A stretch of DNA of 64,000 nt from Melampsora larici-populina 98AG31 (taxonomy: Eukaryota; Basidiomycota; Pucciniomycetes; Pucciniales; Melampsoraceae), in the NCBI RefSeq assembly GCF_000204055.1, contig NW_006768799.1:321040-385039 (forward strand), in the 5' to 3' direction. Position 1 is the stretch's first letter; each line of letters begins with the position of its first letter. The notes beneath the pieces are model-generated. The model searched no databases and was not told the origin of the DNA. It saw only the letters and a program-made list of their open reading frames with translations. Positions 1-11,731 of the stretch are shown piece by piece. The position numbers were made by a program, and so were the translations under genes.

Positions 1-1861
1 AGGCTTGTCAGTCCTAGTGTTTCAGTTCCCTCTTTGTTGCGTAATCAAGCATTACTTTCAACATGATCAGTCCATTGATAATGCACAAATTGAGAGGGTA
101 CACTGCATATCTCTACGCAGAATGACTATGAAAATTGACTACCTAGATAACTTGCGTACTATCCATGCATCAGAGTACTAATGTAGGACAATGTCATTTT
201 TCAGTCCAAGGTGATGAGACTGTTGTATGGTTAGTCTCAATGCACAATTTATCTTAGCTTCTGTCACAAGATGAACCAAGTTATCAAAAGAGATTTGTCT
301 TGATTACTTTGCAAACCCCTTGATCAATGAGATGACGGTCAGGCATGATGAAGACTGAATACCTATCAAGATTTTGGATCAAGGTGAGGTATTAGAAAGT
401 TACAACGCTAGCGCTAGCTATGAATATGAAAGGCAGTAAAAGTTCATGATACTCACCTCAACTGATAGTGTAAGTGTTGTTGATCATAAAAAAGGAAGAA
501 GATAAGGGTCACAAATTCCTCACTACAAGGGTGATTTTTGTTAATACCCATAGTCAGTAAGGAGAAGAGAAAAAGACAACATTGATGGTACTCACATGTG
601 AAAGTTATTTGATTCAGTTTTATGTGATAATACTTGAAAAGATGAGAATGAGAGCCATAAGATTGAAGATAATGTCTGAGGACAAAGGGAAGCTCTTATA
701 TACGCGAGAGGATTAGTGATAAATTTGAGGATGTAGGGTGAATAGAAGAACAGAATCTTGGGTTGAACAATATGATTGTATAGAGAAGCCTCATGGGCAA
801 GTAATTATTTAGCATCGAGTTTATGTCAACAACTGAGCAGGAAGGTGAGAATAATACAGAGAAACAGGCTGTGTTGACAAATAGGCAGAGAAAGATTAAA
901 GCAATGCAATTACCAGGTCAGATTGGTGATGATGAGAATAAGACGCAGGTGTAGTCACAACACATTGGGATAGGAGTGTAATGAAAGAAGATGTATTACA
1001 TTTGCTGGAAGTGTTGTCACCTCTGGCACATTTGCATCACAGCTTGAGTGAATTTTGTAACAGCAGCTGCTGATGACACCGCCTCCTCTGGCTTGCTCAA
1101 TCTGTAGCTGGCTGTTTATCCCGCTGTACCAAAACCAGCTCCATCATCCTCTCAATTCAACACCACCACCATTATCATCAATCAAAATTAACCCTTCTCA
1201 ATAACAAATATCAATCCTCCTTGGTCTTACAACGCATCCAAAATCAACAATACAGAAGATTGAATTTTAATTACAGCATCAATAATGTTTAGATTGGTTT
1301 TGGTTTGATACTTTCTAAGCTACTGATTATTGATTGATGTGCGCATTTCTGTTGTTAGCAAAAGTGTATCTGATCATATTTGTTAGATGATTTACAATCA
1401 AGTGTTGTTCAACATATGGGAAGAGAGTGAGTTCATGTGAGGATAAATGAACACTATCCAACTACTTCTCACAAGACTTGGCAGATTGTTTTCAAAGAAA
1501 ATGACAATCACAATGAGTTTGTCAAGAAAAGGAAGAGAATTTTTTTTGAACTAAAGTCAATTGTTATTGACCATGTTATCATATATTATTGGACCATATC
1601 CATTGTTTCATCCTTATCACACTTTCTGTTTTCTCATTCATCTCTTACCAATCACCCACAAGCCAACATTTATATACATTCAGTCTACATAACAGCTCAC
1701 TCTTTCCCTGTCTGTCGCATTTGGAAGCACTACATTCTCAGAATGAAGGTCTAGGTTTGGACATGTCTTGTGAAAGGATAGGACTCAAGTTTTGATCAGA
1801 AGGTAGGTTGAGTGTAAATGCTACGTACAAGATATCTGCACCAAGTTGGAGTTGTCAAATT
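1..1861. other. AT-rich stretch with no supported gene
   Basis: I see no ORF with family motifs, no convincing exon chain and no terminal repeats. Open frames near 1.44-1.80 kb are short, low in complexity and lack splice-linked continuations. The stretch could hold untranslated sequence or decayed repeats. Confidence 0.5.
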
Positions 1862-2081
1862 GAACAATTAAAAGATGGATTGAGCAATTGAAAGATGGAT
1901 TGAGCAATTGAAAGATGAATTGAGCAATTGAGAAGTGAATTGAACAATTAAAAGATGAATTGGGCGATTGAAAAGTGAATTGAACGATTAAAAGATGGAT
2001 CGAGTAATTAAAAGATGAATTGAGCGATTGAAAAATGAATTGAACGATTAAAAAATGAATCAAACGATTAAAAAATGAAAG
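1862..2081. repeat. 20-bp minisatellite, about 11 units
   Basis: Eleven consecutive 20-bp units follow the pattern GAGCAATTGAAAGATGAATT, with substitutions such as GAACGATTAAAAAATGAATC in later units. Spacing is exactly 20 bp throughout and there is no unique sequence between units. The minus-strand open frame through it is a by-product of the repeat. Divergence increases toward the 3' end, as expected for an ageing tandem array. Confidence 0.9.
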
Positions 2082-3010
2082 CAATAATCCAAGACTTGAG
2101 CGAATTAGGTCGCAAACATTGCCAAAAAGGATCAAGTAAGAAGTAAGAAGGGAATTTGTGGATGTAGCTGAGGCACTGAATGATAGGTTGGAGATGAGGT
2201 TTTAGGTCATAGTGAGTATTACCTGAAGTTATGTTGATGAGATATATCAGCTTGATGGTAAAATGGACAGATGTGCATAGAAAACACACTCAATCGTATG
2301 ATGGAAGCATACATGTATAAGGCCGAGAATATGTAATCAATGAAACCAAAAAAGGTAAAGTTTGGAAAGATCAAACATAGAGGTATTTAAGAGAGAAGCG
2401 AGACAATCGAGTGTGTACTGCGCAGAAGGGAAGAGTGGGAATCAAAAGGGATATTACATCTTCGCAAAATGGAGAGCGTGTATAATATCGGAACTACTGA
2501 TCGAAAAGTAGAGGTAAATACACCGGTAATGGACAATAGTCACTGTAATTTTAAGTGTTGTGGAAACAAAGTATTTGTGTAATTAGTAAGATGTGGATGC
2601 ATCCAAGAAACCTGTTGGAACGGAAGCCGAGAATAGTAAACTGATATAGTGAAAGACGTAAAATAGGTAAATGGGGATAAGAAAGTGAAGAATCTTGAAC
2701 CTACAGTGAAGGCAATGTATTTACGTAATTAGTAAGATATGGATGCATCAATGGTATGTAGGTGGAACTGAGCCCGAGAAAGGTACATGGAATAAGAGGA
2801 TATGTCGAATAAGTAATTGAGGATGAAGAAGTTGTTGAAGAATGTCTAAATGCGATGTTTGAGGCGAACATTAAGATACTTCACAAAAAAGGGGGAAAAC
2901 TCGAATATAAAAAGAGACATCGTGAGCTCACCTTTGAAGCCCTACGCCCCTCAACAGCAAACCATGAAGTCGTATTTACGTCGATTGGTGGCTGAAACAG
3001 TAGGGGTGTC
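2082..3010. other. No gene seen; short direct repeat
   Basis: No coding signal is supported. A stretch containing GTAATTAGTAAGATGTGGAT near 2578 recurs with small changes near 2716, suggesting a local duplication or remains of an element. Confidence 0.4.
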
Positions 3011-3125
3011 AATGTACGTTTGTAGCCTCCGGCTTTCAAGCAGAACTCAGCATTTATGTGTAACCCTAAGGGGAGGCATAAATGCTGAGTTTTTGCTTGA
3101 AAGGGGGGGTTACGAATTTACATTT
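3011..3125. repeat. Fold-back (MITE-like) palindrome
   Basis: The two halves are inverted copies. AACTCAGCATTTATG near 3044-3058 pairs with CATAAATGCTGAGTT near 3077-3091. The flanking CTTTCAAGC and GCTTGAAAG arms and the outer AATGTA/TACATT ends also pair. The arms are about 47 nt around an 18-nt loop, so a single strand would form one long hairpin. No TSD was assigned. It lies just outside the left end of the hAT element. Confidence 0.75.
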
Positions 3126-3220
3126 ATTTAATAAAGGGAAATCAATGGGAGTTACTGCTACAATCAACGCTGGACCAATTACGCTAAAAAAGCGTTAGGG
3201 TTGCTGGTAGCGTAACTTTT

Positions 3221-3258
3221 CACCACATCTAACGTAACACTTTCCGTTAGATGTGGTG
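3221..3258. repeat. Perfect 14-bp inverted repeat in hAT subterminal region
   Basis: CACCACATCTAACG (3221-3234) is exactly inverted at 3245-3258 around a 10-nt loop. It sits among other TAGCG/CGTTA repeats near the left end, so it is likely part of the transposase-binding subterminal repeats. That role is inference. Confidence 0.7.
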
Positions 3259-5769
3259 ATCTACGCTACGAGATCCTGGATTTTGTGATAACTTGGTATT
3301 GCTACGTTTGTAGCGTTAGCTGGGTCAGTACATCTACACTAACAGGCATTGAGATTTGACGTTAGCTGTGAACTTTGGTTAGCGTACCCCTGCACTGATT
3401 TAAGGACTTCACCCCCTGAAGGTGAATATCCCCATCACATCAGTTGTTACCAACTGATACGATAGATGTTGAGATGTGATAATCATCTGTGTACCCCTTC
3501 AACCCCAACACATTCACCCCCAACACACGAGTCCAATTTTTTGTTCAAGCCATTGTGGAAAGTTAAAGATCCCCGTTGGTGATACTTTCTTTTTTTCCTT
3601 CTCCAAAAATCTCCATCATTGCTTTGCCATGGTGGCAAACCCTTCTCAGAGGAGCTCTCAAAGCGAAGCTTCTGGTCCACCACGTAGATCTAATCGTATC
3701 ATAACCCCAATGAAAAACACCTCCATGATTCCCACAGCTCCTGTTTGCCGTTCTTCCAATAATCACAAAAAGTCTCCCTCTGCTTCATTCATTTCTAGTA
3801 AAAAGAGACGCCAAAATGTTACATCAGAGGCTGGAGATGAATCAGAAGCTGAAGATACTAACAAGAAGAAGAATAAAAAGCAAAAAACGAGTCAAGCAGG
3901 ACAATCACAACCACCTGTAAGTCGCCTGCTTCAAGTTCAGTATTGCATCATCCTATTATTAAGAGCTGTTTCTCCAACTTCCATCTTTTTCATGTATCTT
4001 CTATTTTATGCGCACCAAGCCCGAGGTTGATCTCACCCAATGTTCTGATGAGGAAAACAACCGAGTCCGCCGGAAAGATATTGATGATGATGGGTATGAG
4101 AAACCAAGTTTGCATTTTGGAACACCATATCACGAGGACAACAATGTGAGTTCATCTGTTTTATCTGGTTCATGATGTCTATAAGTAGCTCTTCATTTGA
4201 TATGTACTGATGGTGATTGGTACGACAATGTTTCTTCTATAGGACAAATTGTTGAAACCTCTTTCTTACTTATGTTTATGGTGTAAAAAGAGGGCACGGA
4301 TTTCTTTAACTTCTGACTTCAACCTTAAGGTCCACCGTGACGGTTCATCACAGGCAGGAAGGTCTGGCCATGGGTGTCCCAATCAAGCCTTAGCCATTGC
4401 AGCCGGTCACAAACTCCCCCTTTCGGTTTCCCAGCAACGTGCTCTCAAGAAATCCAAAGAGAAGGACACTCAAGTCTTGATCACCAAATTTGTCGGCCGA
4501 GAGAAGTTCGACAACCGAGTTTTAAATCAGTTACTCTCAATGTGGCAGGTTCATCATGCAATACCGTGGTTACGAATTCAGGATCCGTTACTCAAGCAAG
4601 CATTTAGATACGCTCGATCGGAGGCCAAGCTCTTTGGACGGAAGTGGGCTGCTGAAGAAGCCAACCGTCTGTACCTATCATTACGCACCTCTGTGATAGA
4701 TGAGCTGAAGGTGTGTGTTTTTCCTTTATAATCTTTATCTCTATCGTTGCTCAATCTGATCGTTTTTTGTTTCCTTTTGTTTGACACAGGCATTACCCAG
4801 AAAGTTCACGGTAATCCATGATGTGTGGACTACTCGAGGGAATCGGTATGGGTTTATAACGGCGTCGGTTACTTACATCAACGAAGATTGGAAATATGTT
4901 GTTTGACATCTCACTCTGAAGTGCATTCCATGAGATTCCATGGCATCATAAGGGAGTTTGGCTGGTGCAACCTTTGGCCAACGTCTTTTTAAAACATGGC
5001 TTGAGCCATAAGATAAGTACTTTGACTTTTACGAACTCGTTTTTCCAGTTTAGCTAATCTTTTGGAGATATCTACTTATTGGCACAGACAACGGACTCGG
5101 GTTCCAATAACAACACAATGGCTATTGAAATGCATCGAATTTTTGAAGAAGCCTTAACAGACGAAGACCCCCCAATTGAATGGAAACCAGAATCCATGTC
5201 AATCAAGTGCTTTTGCCACATCTTGCAACTCGTCGTAAATGGAGGGTTGAATGCCCTTGGTATCAAGACAGTCGCACCTCGTGCAATCAAGCGCGCCACA
5301 CTGGGCTTGTTCCCCAAAATCAACACCCTTCCTATTATCGATGAGGAAGTTGAGGCCGAAAGCAGCAACGAAGACGAGCCAAATGATGATGACTTACCGG
5401 ATTCGACTCAACATACTGATGAAGATACTTGGGATAAAGCTGACCGACTCGATGACGAGTTTGAAGAGATGCAGGGCCCTCTTGATTCACTTCCAAATCC
5501 CGGAAGTGATTCTCTGGGTATCGATTTTGTGGAACCTGAGTCAGGTGTGCGCAATTCAGTATCGGCTGAGATTCTCAACACCATTCAAGAAAAGGTGTGT
5601 TCAAAATCAGATCTCTATGTGTAATTAATCTCCTAACGTTTCAAACTGATCGATGTGAATTTCACCAGGTGAAATGGATCTGTAGACGCATTACACGATC
5701 CTCGTCCTGGCGCGCAAACTTCAAAAGAGTCTCTGAACGTTGTGGTGATCAGATCAACTTTGAGCTCAG

Positions 5770-7890
5770 CAATTTATAGCTGAAGCTCTGAGTTGGCAAC
5801 TGATCTTTCAACTTTGGTTGTTGTTATTTTTACTCACCATTATGACTGTCTCCAGACTCAGCAGATCGAGAGTTCAAGCAAATAGAAGAACAATTTTTTT
5901 TTTGGTTCAATTCATATATTGAGTTGCATATTATGATCACATTAAATGAATGAAGTTGAAAGATATTACATTAAACAAAGAAAGTTTGATACATTTGAAT
6001 TTGAGTAAAAATTGATAGAAAAATTAAATAACCTAAATAAGAAATTTAAATCAAAGTTGTGATTGGAATATGGTCAAGATGAAGAGAAGTGAATGAGGGT
6101 GGTGGTGAGAAAGCTGAGGTGAAAGCAAGTCAAGTCAAAATCGAATCTTGTGGGCTGGAGGATGATCGAGGGGTACCTAGAAAAGGAAGATTAAGATATG
6201 AAATAAACAAATTAAATTAGATAAGAGTCAGTAAAATTCTTGAAGTAGAGATCGATCGAGAAAAGAACTTACAGTTAAAGGTTAGAAGTCAAAATCGAGG
6301 AAGAGATATAGAGATTAAGATTTAAGATTGAGTATGGGAGTTGAAGAGTGGAGTAGGAGCAAGGTAAAATTGTCTTGAGAAACCACGAAAAGAGTTCCGG
6401 AAGAAGATTTATCGGATGTGGGTTTTGATGAAGCAGGGTTTGATGGGGCAAATTGATTCAGATTTATGAAAGTATGGGTTCGATCGATTGGGGAGCTGGA
6501 GGTGGAGAAATCGAGAAGGTCAGCAAGTGATTGAGCAGGAAGAAGACTGGTAAGAACAGAAAAGAACAAAATTAAGTTAGCAAATGAATGAAAGAAAGTT
6601 AAAGATAAATAGGAAAAGAGAAGTGAAAGACTTACCTCGAATTCGAAGATGGGATCGAGATTGGAGGGAAAGGTTGAAGTAGAGGTGGAGACAAGCTGGA
6701 TGGGATGTCCACCATCACAGATCGAGCAGATGGGAGAAATTGTGGTATATAGAACCTAAATAAAAGATTGGGGAAAGGAAGAGTGAGGTGATCAGCATGA
6801 GTTGAGTAATAAAAGGATGAGCAAGAAGAAAAAGAGAGTAAGTACCGGTGAATAGAAACCTAAATGAGAATCGAACGGGAATCCGGTTGCGATCGGAGTA
6901 AAGGTTGAAGAAAGATGGGGAAGGAGGACTTGGCTGATGCGAGGTTTTGGGAGTACGATGAGGGTATAAAAGGGAGGACTTCTTGAGCATATGAAGGGGA
7001 TTCGTGTGGGGGGTGTGAATCAGTGAATTTTTCTTTTTTTTGTGATCGAGTTAAGAAAGTGAATTAAAAGAATCGAAGTGTTTCTTTTTGAATTCTTGAG
7101 TGTCTTGTGTGTTCTGTTCTTTAAAAGATAAAATAAGTGGCTTGATGAATTTTTTATTGTTTTAAAATAAGACTAGCAAATCGTTTGAGTGATTGATTGT
7201 GTTCTTGATAAGTTGTTGAGAGCGTAGTGTTTGATTGTTTGATATTGAAGTCTTGATCGGTTGCTGAGCCAGGGAGAAGACGTTGGTCTTATTATTTTTT
7301 TATTATTTTTTTATTTGTGTTATCTGTGTCACTGTTTGTGAAAGTTCAAACAACTCGGGGCCAACCTCGAGCACCGGTTCGAATCCCTTTCTCTCACCAA
7401 ATCCGCCAATTTTAAAAATCCCTTCTGGACTCAACTTCGTCAGTTTATTCGAAACAATTATAAATTGTTAAACTTGGGTCAGAGTACCAAATTTCTGGAA
7501 AATCCCCGCCGCCGACAAAACCATCTCCCCCCTCTCCAATTGTAACAGTACATTGCGGTCTCAAAATCTGAAAGAAGTAAAAAAATCGAAATTTGCATAA
7601 CTCCGGCTGTAGACGTTGTGTAGGCGTGTACTGTACATCGCCAGGCTCCGCCAGACTTTGCGCATCCATCTACGGGATAAACAAAGTTTTGCGGGAAAAA
7701 TTCTTGAAGATAGAAAGTTGTTAGATTGCTCTGGTTCTTTTCGAACTGCAACAAAAGGTCAAGGGCAGCTTCACCGCACCCGTAGTTTCATCCGCTCTCA
7801 CAGGTGGTGATTCTTACCCTCTCCGGCTCAGCCTACGCTACACTGCGTAGGAGTTCTACAATGTCTGGATATCAAAGTCCCTATGATTAT
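5770..7890. other. Unidentified 2.1-kb insertion inside the hAT gene
   Basis: The hAT protein reads ...FELSNL up to about 5777 and resumes with IPGYGIRW at about 7893, so the sequence between is foreign to the gene. A TTA flanks both sides (near 5775 and 7890), which could be a short target duplication. The interior is purine-rich on the plus strand from 5.9 to 7.0 kb. I found no transposase, reverse transcriptase or clear terminal repeats. Minus-strand open frames at 6315-6990 are Ser/Pro-rich and unrecognised. Confidence 0.55.
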
Positions 7891-8815
7891 CCCTGGTTAT
7901 GGGATCCGCTGGGGCTGTGAGTATCAAGCTCTCGAAAAAGCTTATAATGCTCGATCGGTGTGTTGTCTATTGTTTCCTATGAATCTCAATTTCAATCTCG
8001 ATTTCATTCTTCAACTTATATTTATAATTTGTTTTACATCATCAGGTGATTGATCAAATGCTCAAAGAAGACTTAGAGCTGGTCTTATCTAAAAGCCGAT
8101 GTCGCCGCGAAAACGGCAAGCCACACGGCTATTTTCACGAAAAACAAATGGCACCATTTGAGTGGGCCACACTACGCTGCCTTCCTGATGTTCTGGAGGT
8201 ATGTACAAGTATTCAAAATACCTATCTCAATACTTTGAGCTGATGCAGGCCCTACTTTTGCTATTAGCCCTTTTTGCACATAACCAGGAGGATGGAAGGT
8301 GATGCACCAACCGGTGCTTTAGTGCTGTCCGAGTTTGTTGAACTTAAGACACAACTCACTGAGAAGCCGGCCTCTTACCGTGAAGGCAAAGGGCTCCACG
8401 TGATGCTCAAAGCGATGTTGAAGAAAACCAATACTTATCTTTCAAATGCTCTCAAATGCGAGCCGCTTGTTATGGCTGCCTTACTCAACCCAATGCTTGG
8501 AATTGATTTCTTCCGATCATCATTCCCTCACGATCCTGCAATTGCGATCGACGCCGAAGTGTTACTCTCTCAAATGTACGATGAACGAAAGGCAACAATG
8601 ACAAAACCTGCAACTCCAAGTCTTGAACCAACAATAACACCCCAAGCTCACACTCAAAATCACACTTGTGTCTATCAAACTTCGAAGAAAACTTCAAATA
8701 CAGATGTCAATGAATTAGAATCTTATTTCAAAGATGAAGATTTCATACCCGAGGATCAATCTCATGATCCTCATAGTATCCTTGCTCGGTGGAAGGTAAG
8801 TCCATCTTTTGAAGA

Positions 8816-8838
8816 CTTACTCTCTCTCTCTCTCTCTC
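8816..8838. repeat. (CT)n microsatellite
   Basis: A run of CT dinucleotides lies in a likely intron of the hAT pseudogene, between a GTAAGT donor at about 8796 and a CAG acceptor near 8867. Confidence 0.85.
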
Positions 8839-9352
8839 TTAGTACTCACTTTTGTTCTTTCAAACAGAACAAGCAAACCAAGTACCCAGTTCTTGCATCA
8901 CTCGCTGGCAACTATCTCGCTTGCTGCAGATCGTCGGCTCCCGCGGAGCGCACCTTTTCAGCAGCAGCTGATGTTTGTGCAAGCAATTGAGGATCACTTC
9001 GACCGTGTAATATTTAAAGGCTTGTAGGAAGCCAAATGTGGCTACGTGGAGGTGTCAGATTGAGTGGAAGTCAATGGGCCGAATTACAAGCCCTTGCTGA
9101 CATGGCCTATGGGAAAGTCGATTGATCTGCTTAGTGTTTTTTTACGTTTTCTTAGCTGTTAACGCGTTTTTGTAGCGCATTACAACTACGTTATTGTAAT
9201 GGCAATTTTTGTGTTAGCTTGTCCAAGTTACGCTACTTCAAAAGTGTTAGCTCACGGCTGCCAGGAAAAACATTATTGAGTTAATATGTTAGCTTCCCCA
9301 TCTACGCTATCCGGATTGGTCCGGATAGCGTTGAGTAGCGTAGTGATCCAGC

Positions 9353-10965
9353 TTTGCATCAACAGAAGTGTTAGGAGAGGGCTGAAGTGCAAGCAATGAG
9401 GAGGTTGGAGGTGTAGCCTGGTTGAATATGTGATCGGAGGTAATGTGGTAGCCCGCATTCCCACTTTGAAGTGCCCTATTCCGGAAATTGATACTGCGAA
9501 GTTGTTTGATGCCCAGATTCACTGCGGCTGCGGTCAACTTTGGCAGAGTCGGGTCCGGGTTGTGTGAGAGAAGCGCAGATAAGTACCAAAACCTGACAGG
9601 GCATCGGGTTTACAAAATTGGTTGCCAAATAGTGTTGTCCTATAATGATTTGAGGTCCTCACAATTATCTTCAGGATGTCTAGTCATGTTGATTTGACCT
9701 GATTAAGTTGATTTAGTGGGGTGTGTAAACGGCCTGGTTTCAGATCCTAGAGGTTGGTAAGCAGCTCCTTTCCCATCCTATTTTTCCTTTTACTGTGATA
9801 ATTGGGTATATTCTCTCTTGAAGCCAATATGACTACTTCACCATCACCGGTAACCTATTAGTCAACCACAGGTTGAACTTCTTATGGATGGATTGGGATG
9901 AATGTAGTTGAGGAAGAGTCAGGGATGAAACATGGAGTTGAAGAGAGAGTTGACTGGATTGGGGAAAGGAGAGATGAAGTTTTTCACCTATATGTACTCT
10001 TCATCTGTTCACAAATGTTGTTCCCCTTTTCTTCATCTGAACTTTTTACTCTCTTACTTTCAAGCTCATTTCCTCAACATTTCATTGCCCGCTTGGGACA
10101 GGTTAGCCTTTTTAGTAGTTTTTCTTTCTTTTGATTCCACACCTTTTGTTAATCACTGTTATCCTCAGTATCACTCTCACTTTGTTATTCTGAGCATTAG
10201 TTCTAACAGACCTTCCAATGAAGTTTCTCATTCTCTACAGCGTATCCACAACACTCACAGCCCCCAAAACCTTCTCTCTGGCCACCCAAAGGGGTCCCTT
10301 ACCCCTATCAAAGTTTTGGTTGGGACATCAAGAAAATACCCACATGATTCTTGGAAAATCTGGGGAGCACCAGGAGTCCATCCAGTCCAAACTGCGCATT
10401 TAGTTCTTGAAGGCTCCAGCTCAATCCGAATTCTTCCAAACATCCACTTTGAAGATATTACATGCAAGATTAGATGTAGTCAGTTGTACCAAAGCCCCTT
10501 CCTGAAGAGAATGATTTGATGCTCCTGGCTCATATTGATTCAATAAAGCCTACATATTTTATTGATCAGCATGATGATCCTCCTTGACTTCATAGCTCCT
10601 CAAGAACCTTCAGAAGTGGATAAGGTGAGGTTCATTCAAATTTGCTTGTTTTTATGCTGAATACATTGGAGGCAAAACTTTTGATACACCTGATATCATC
10701 TCAATATGCAGGTTTTTTGACAGGCCAAACTTCACACTGTTGTGGTTGGACATAAAATACATAAGTTATCTCCCCTAACCATCAGTATACCCTCCTGCCA
10801 ATACATTGTTGACAGAGGTCCAGTGAGTGTGCCACTCTTTTTCAGGTGTGCTGGGTGTACTAATCAAGGACCCGTTGGACATGGGACTTCTTTATAGACC
10901 TCTAAGGAGAGGGTTTGAGGAAGGAAGAGAGAGGGAAAGGGAAGTGAAGAGCTAATGTGCTCTAA
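9353..10965. other. No supported gene
   Basis: A plus-strand open frame at 9932-10519 is the longest here, but I recognise no domain and its base composition resembles the flanks. No terminal repeats were found. It may be remains of an old element. Confidence 0.4.
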
Positions 10966-11731
10966 CACTACGCCAGATTGCAAATTTACCGCTGAGTTTA
11001 AAGAATTAAAAAGACATAGAAAATTATACACAAGGCAGAAGGGGTCAAAAAAATATGGAAAAATAAGGGTTGCATTCCCCTGTGTGTGCCCATCATTTTG
11101 CATATTTTTAAAGATTTTTACGGCAGCAGTGTATATTCGGTCAGAGACTCAGTTTATGTCCAAAGCTGGCATTCATGGAGGCATTAACCTTGTGAGACCA
11201 ATCAAATTGTCAATTTTGTGTCAACATCTGGAATGTCTGCACATTCTGAAAGCTGCATTTTTAATTTACCAGATACACATTAGAATGAGTGGTGTGTATC
11301 CAAAAATGAAGAAGGTACAGCAATCAACATCCCCAACAGCAAAGCTAGAAAACCTTATAAATCTGTCCCGCAAGGGTTTTAGCATCCAAATGGAAACTGT
11401 AGATCCAGTATGCGGCCTCTCATAATCTGCAACTGCCAGTTTGATTGAAAGAAAATTGTTGTATTTGTGATTGTTGAAAAGTTTCTGCCCAAGCCTGGGT
11501 AGTTTTGGCCAAAATTTGAGTTTCTGACCAAATACACCCCAAAATCATTTTTCTATGTAACATCTTCAAAACTCAAGGTAAAAATATGAAAAAATATGCA
11601 ACATGATGGGATATCAAAGACTGATTCAACCATATTTTCTTCGAATTTTTCCTACCTCTCATGCATTGCTGAGAATTTTCTACATCTTGACTTTTCTAAA
11701 CTCCATGGTATATTATTGATTTGGCGTAGTG
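10966..11731. mobile_element. Non-autonomous CACTA-ended element
   Basis: The element starts CACTACGCCAGAT and ends with the inverse of CACTACGCCAAAT. A 3-bp duplication TAA lies immediately outside on both sides (10963-10965 and 11732-11734). CACTA ends with a 3-bp TSD are diagnostic of the CACTA/EnSpm superfamily. At 766 bp it carries no transposase; the plus-strand frame at 10955-11425 has no recognisable domain. Confidence 0.7.

Larger units (their letters stand above)
3629..9125 (+). pseudogene. hAT transposase pseudogene (BED finger to hATC)
   Basis: Exons can be followed by splice signals: 3629-3916, about 4019-4147, 4243-4710 and from 4790 onward. The third exon has a BED-type finger (CLWC..., then NLKVHRDGS). 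Later pieces carry FTVIHDVWTTRGNRYGF, TTDSGSNNNTMA, CFCHILQLVVN, then after the insertion IPGYGIRWGCEYQAL and the hATC signature YPVLASLAGNYLACCRSSAP. The final piece, GGVRLSGSQWAELQAL, ends at 9125. It is broken by in-frame stops at 4904, 4931, 8988 and 9015, by a frame slip near 4940, by a lost splice donor (ATAAGT after 5013) and by the insertion after about 5777. An active hAT protein would cut and paste DNA in the nucleus; this copy cannot make one. Confidence 0.85.
3169..9352 (+). mobile_element. Degenerate hAT-family DNA transposon with a nested insertion
   Basis: The body encodes remains of a hAT transposase with a BED finger, a DSGSNNN motif and a C-terminal hATC dimerisation region. 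Candidate ends are GCTGGACCAATTACGCT at 3169 and, inverted, GCTGGATCACTACGCTA ending at 9352. Both subterminal regions are dense in short TAGCG/CGTTAG motifs in both orientations, as is common near hAT ends. A clean 8-bp target duplication could not be assigned, so the outer limits are approximate. Excluding the roughly 2.1-kb insertion the element would be about 4 kb. Confidence 0.7.

Noticed and set aside
1862..2081. Regular 20-bp repeats suggesting CRISPR
   Set aside because: Units are directly adjacent with no spacers; it is a minisatellite in a eukaryotic genome.
7366..7402. GGTTCGAATCC, a tRNA B-box-like motif followed by ...CTCACCA
   Set aside because: The T-stem does not pair beyond two base pairs and no A-box, anticodon arm or acceptor partner fits upstream. 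At most it is a tRNA-derived relic.
9932..10519. 195-codon plus-strand frame
   Set aside because: No recognisable domain, no splice-linked partner exons and composition like the flanks.
10955..11425. 156-codon frame within the CACTA-ended element
   Set aside because: No transposase motif; it starts outside the element boundary.
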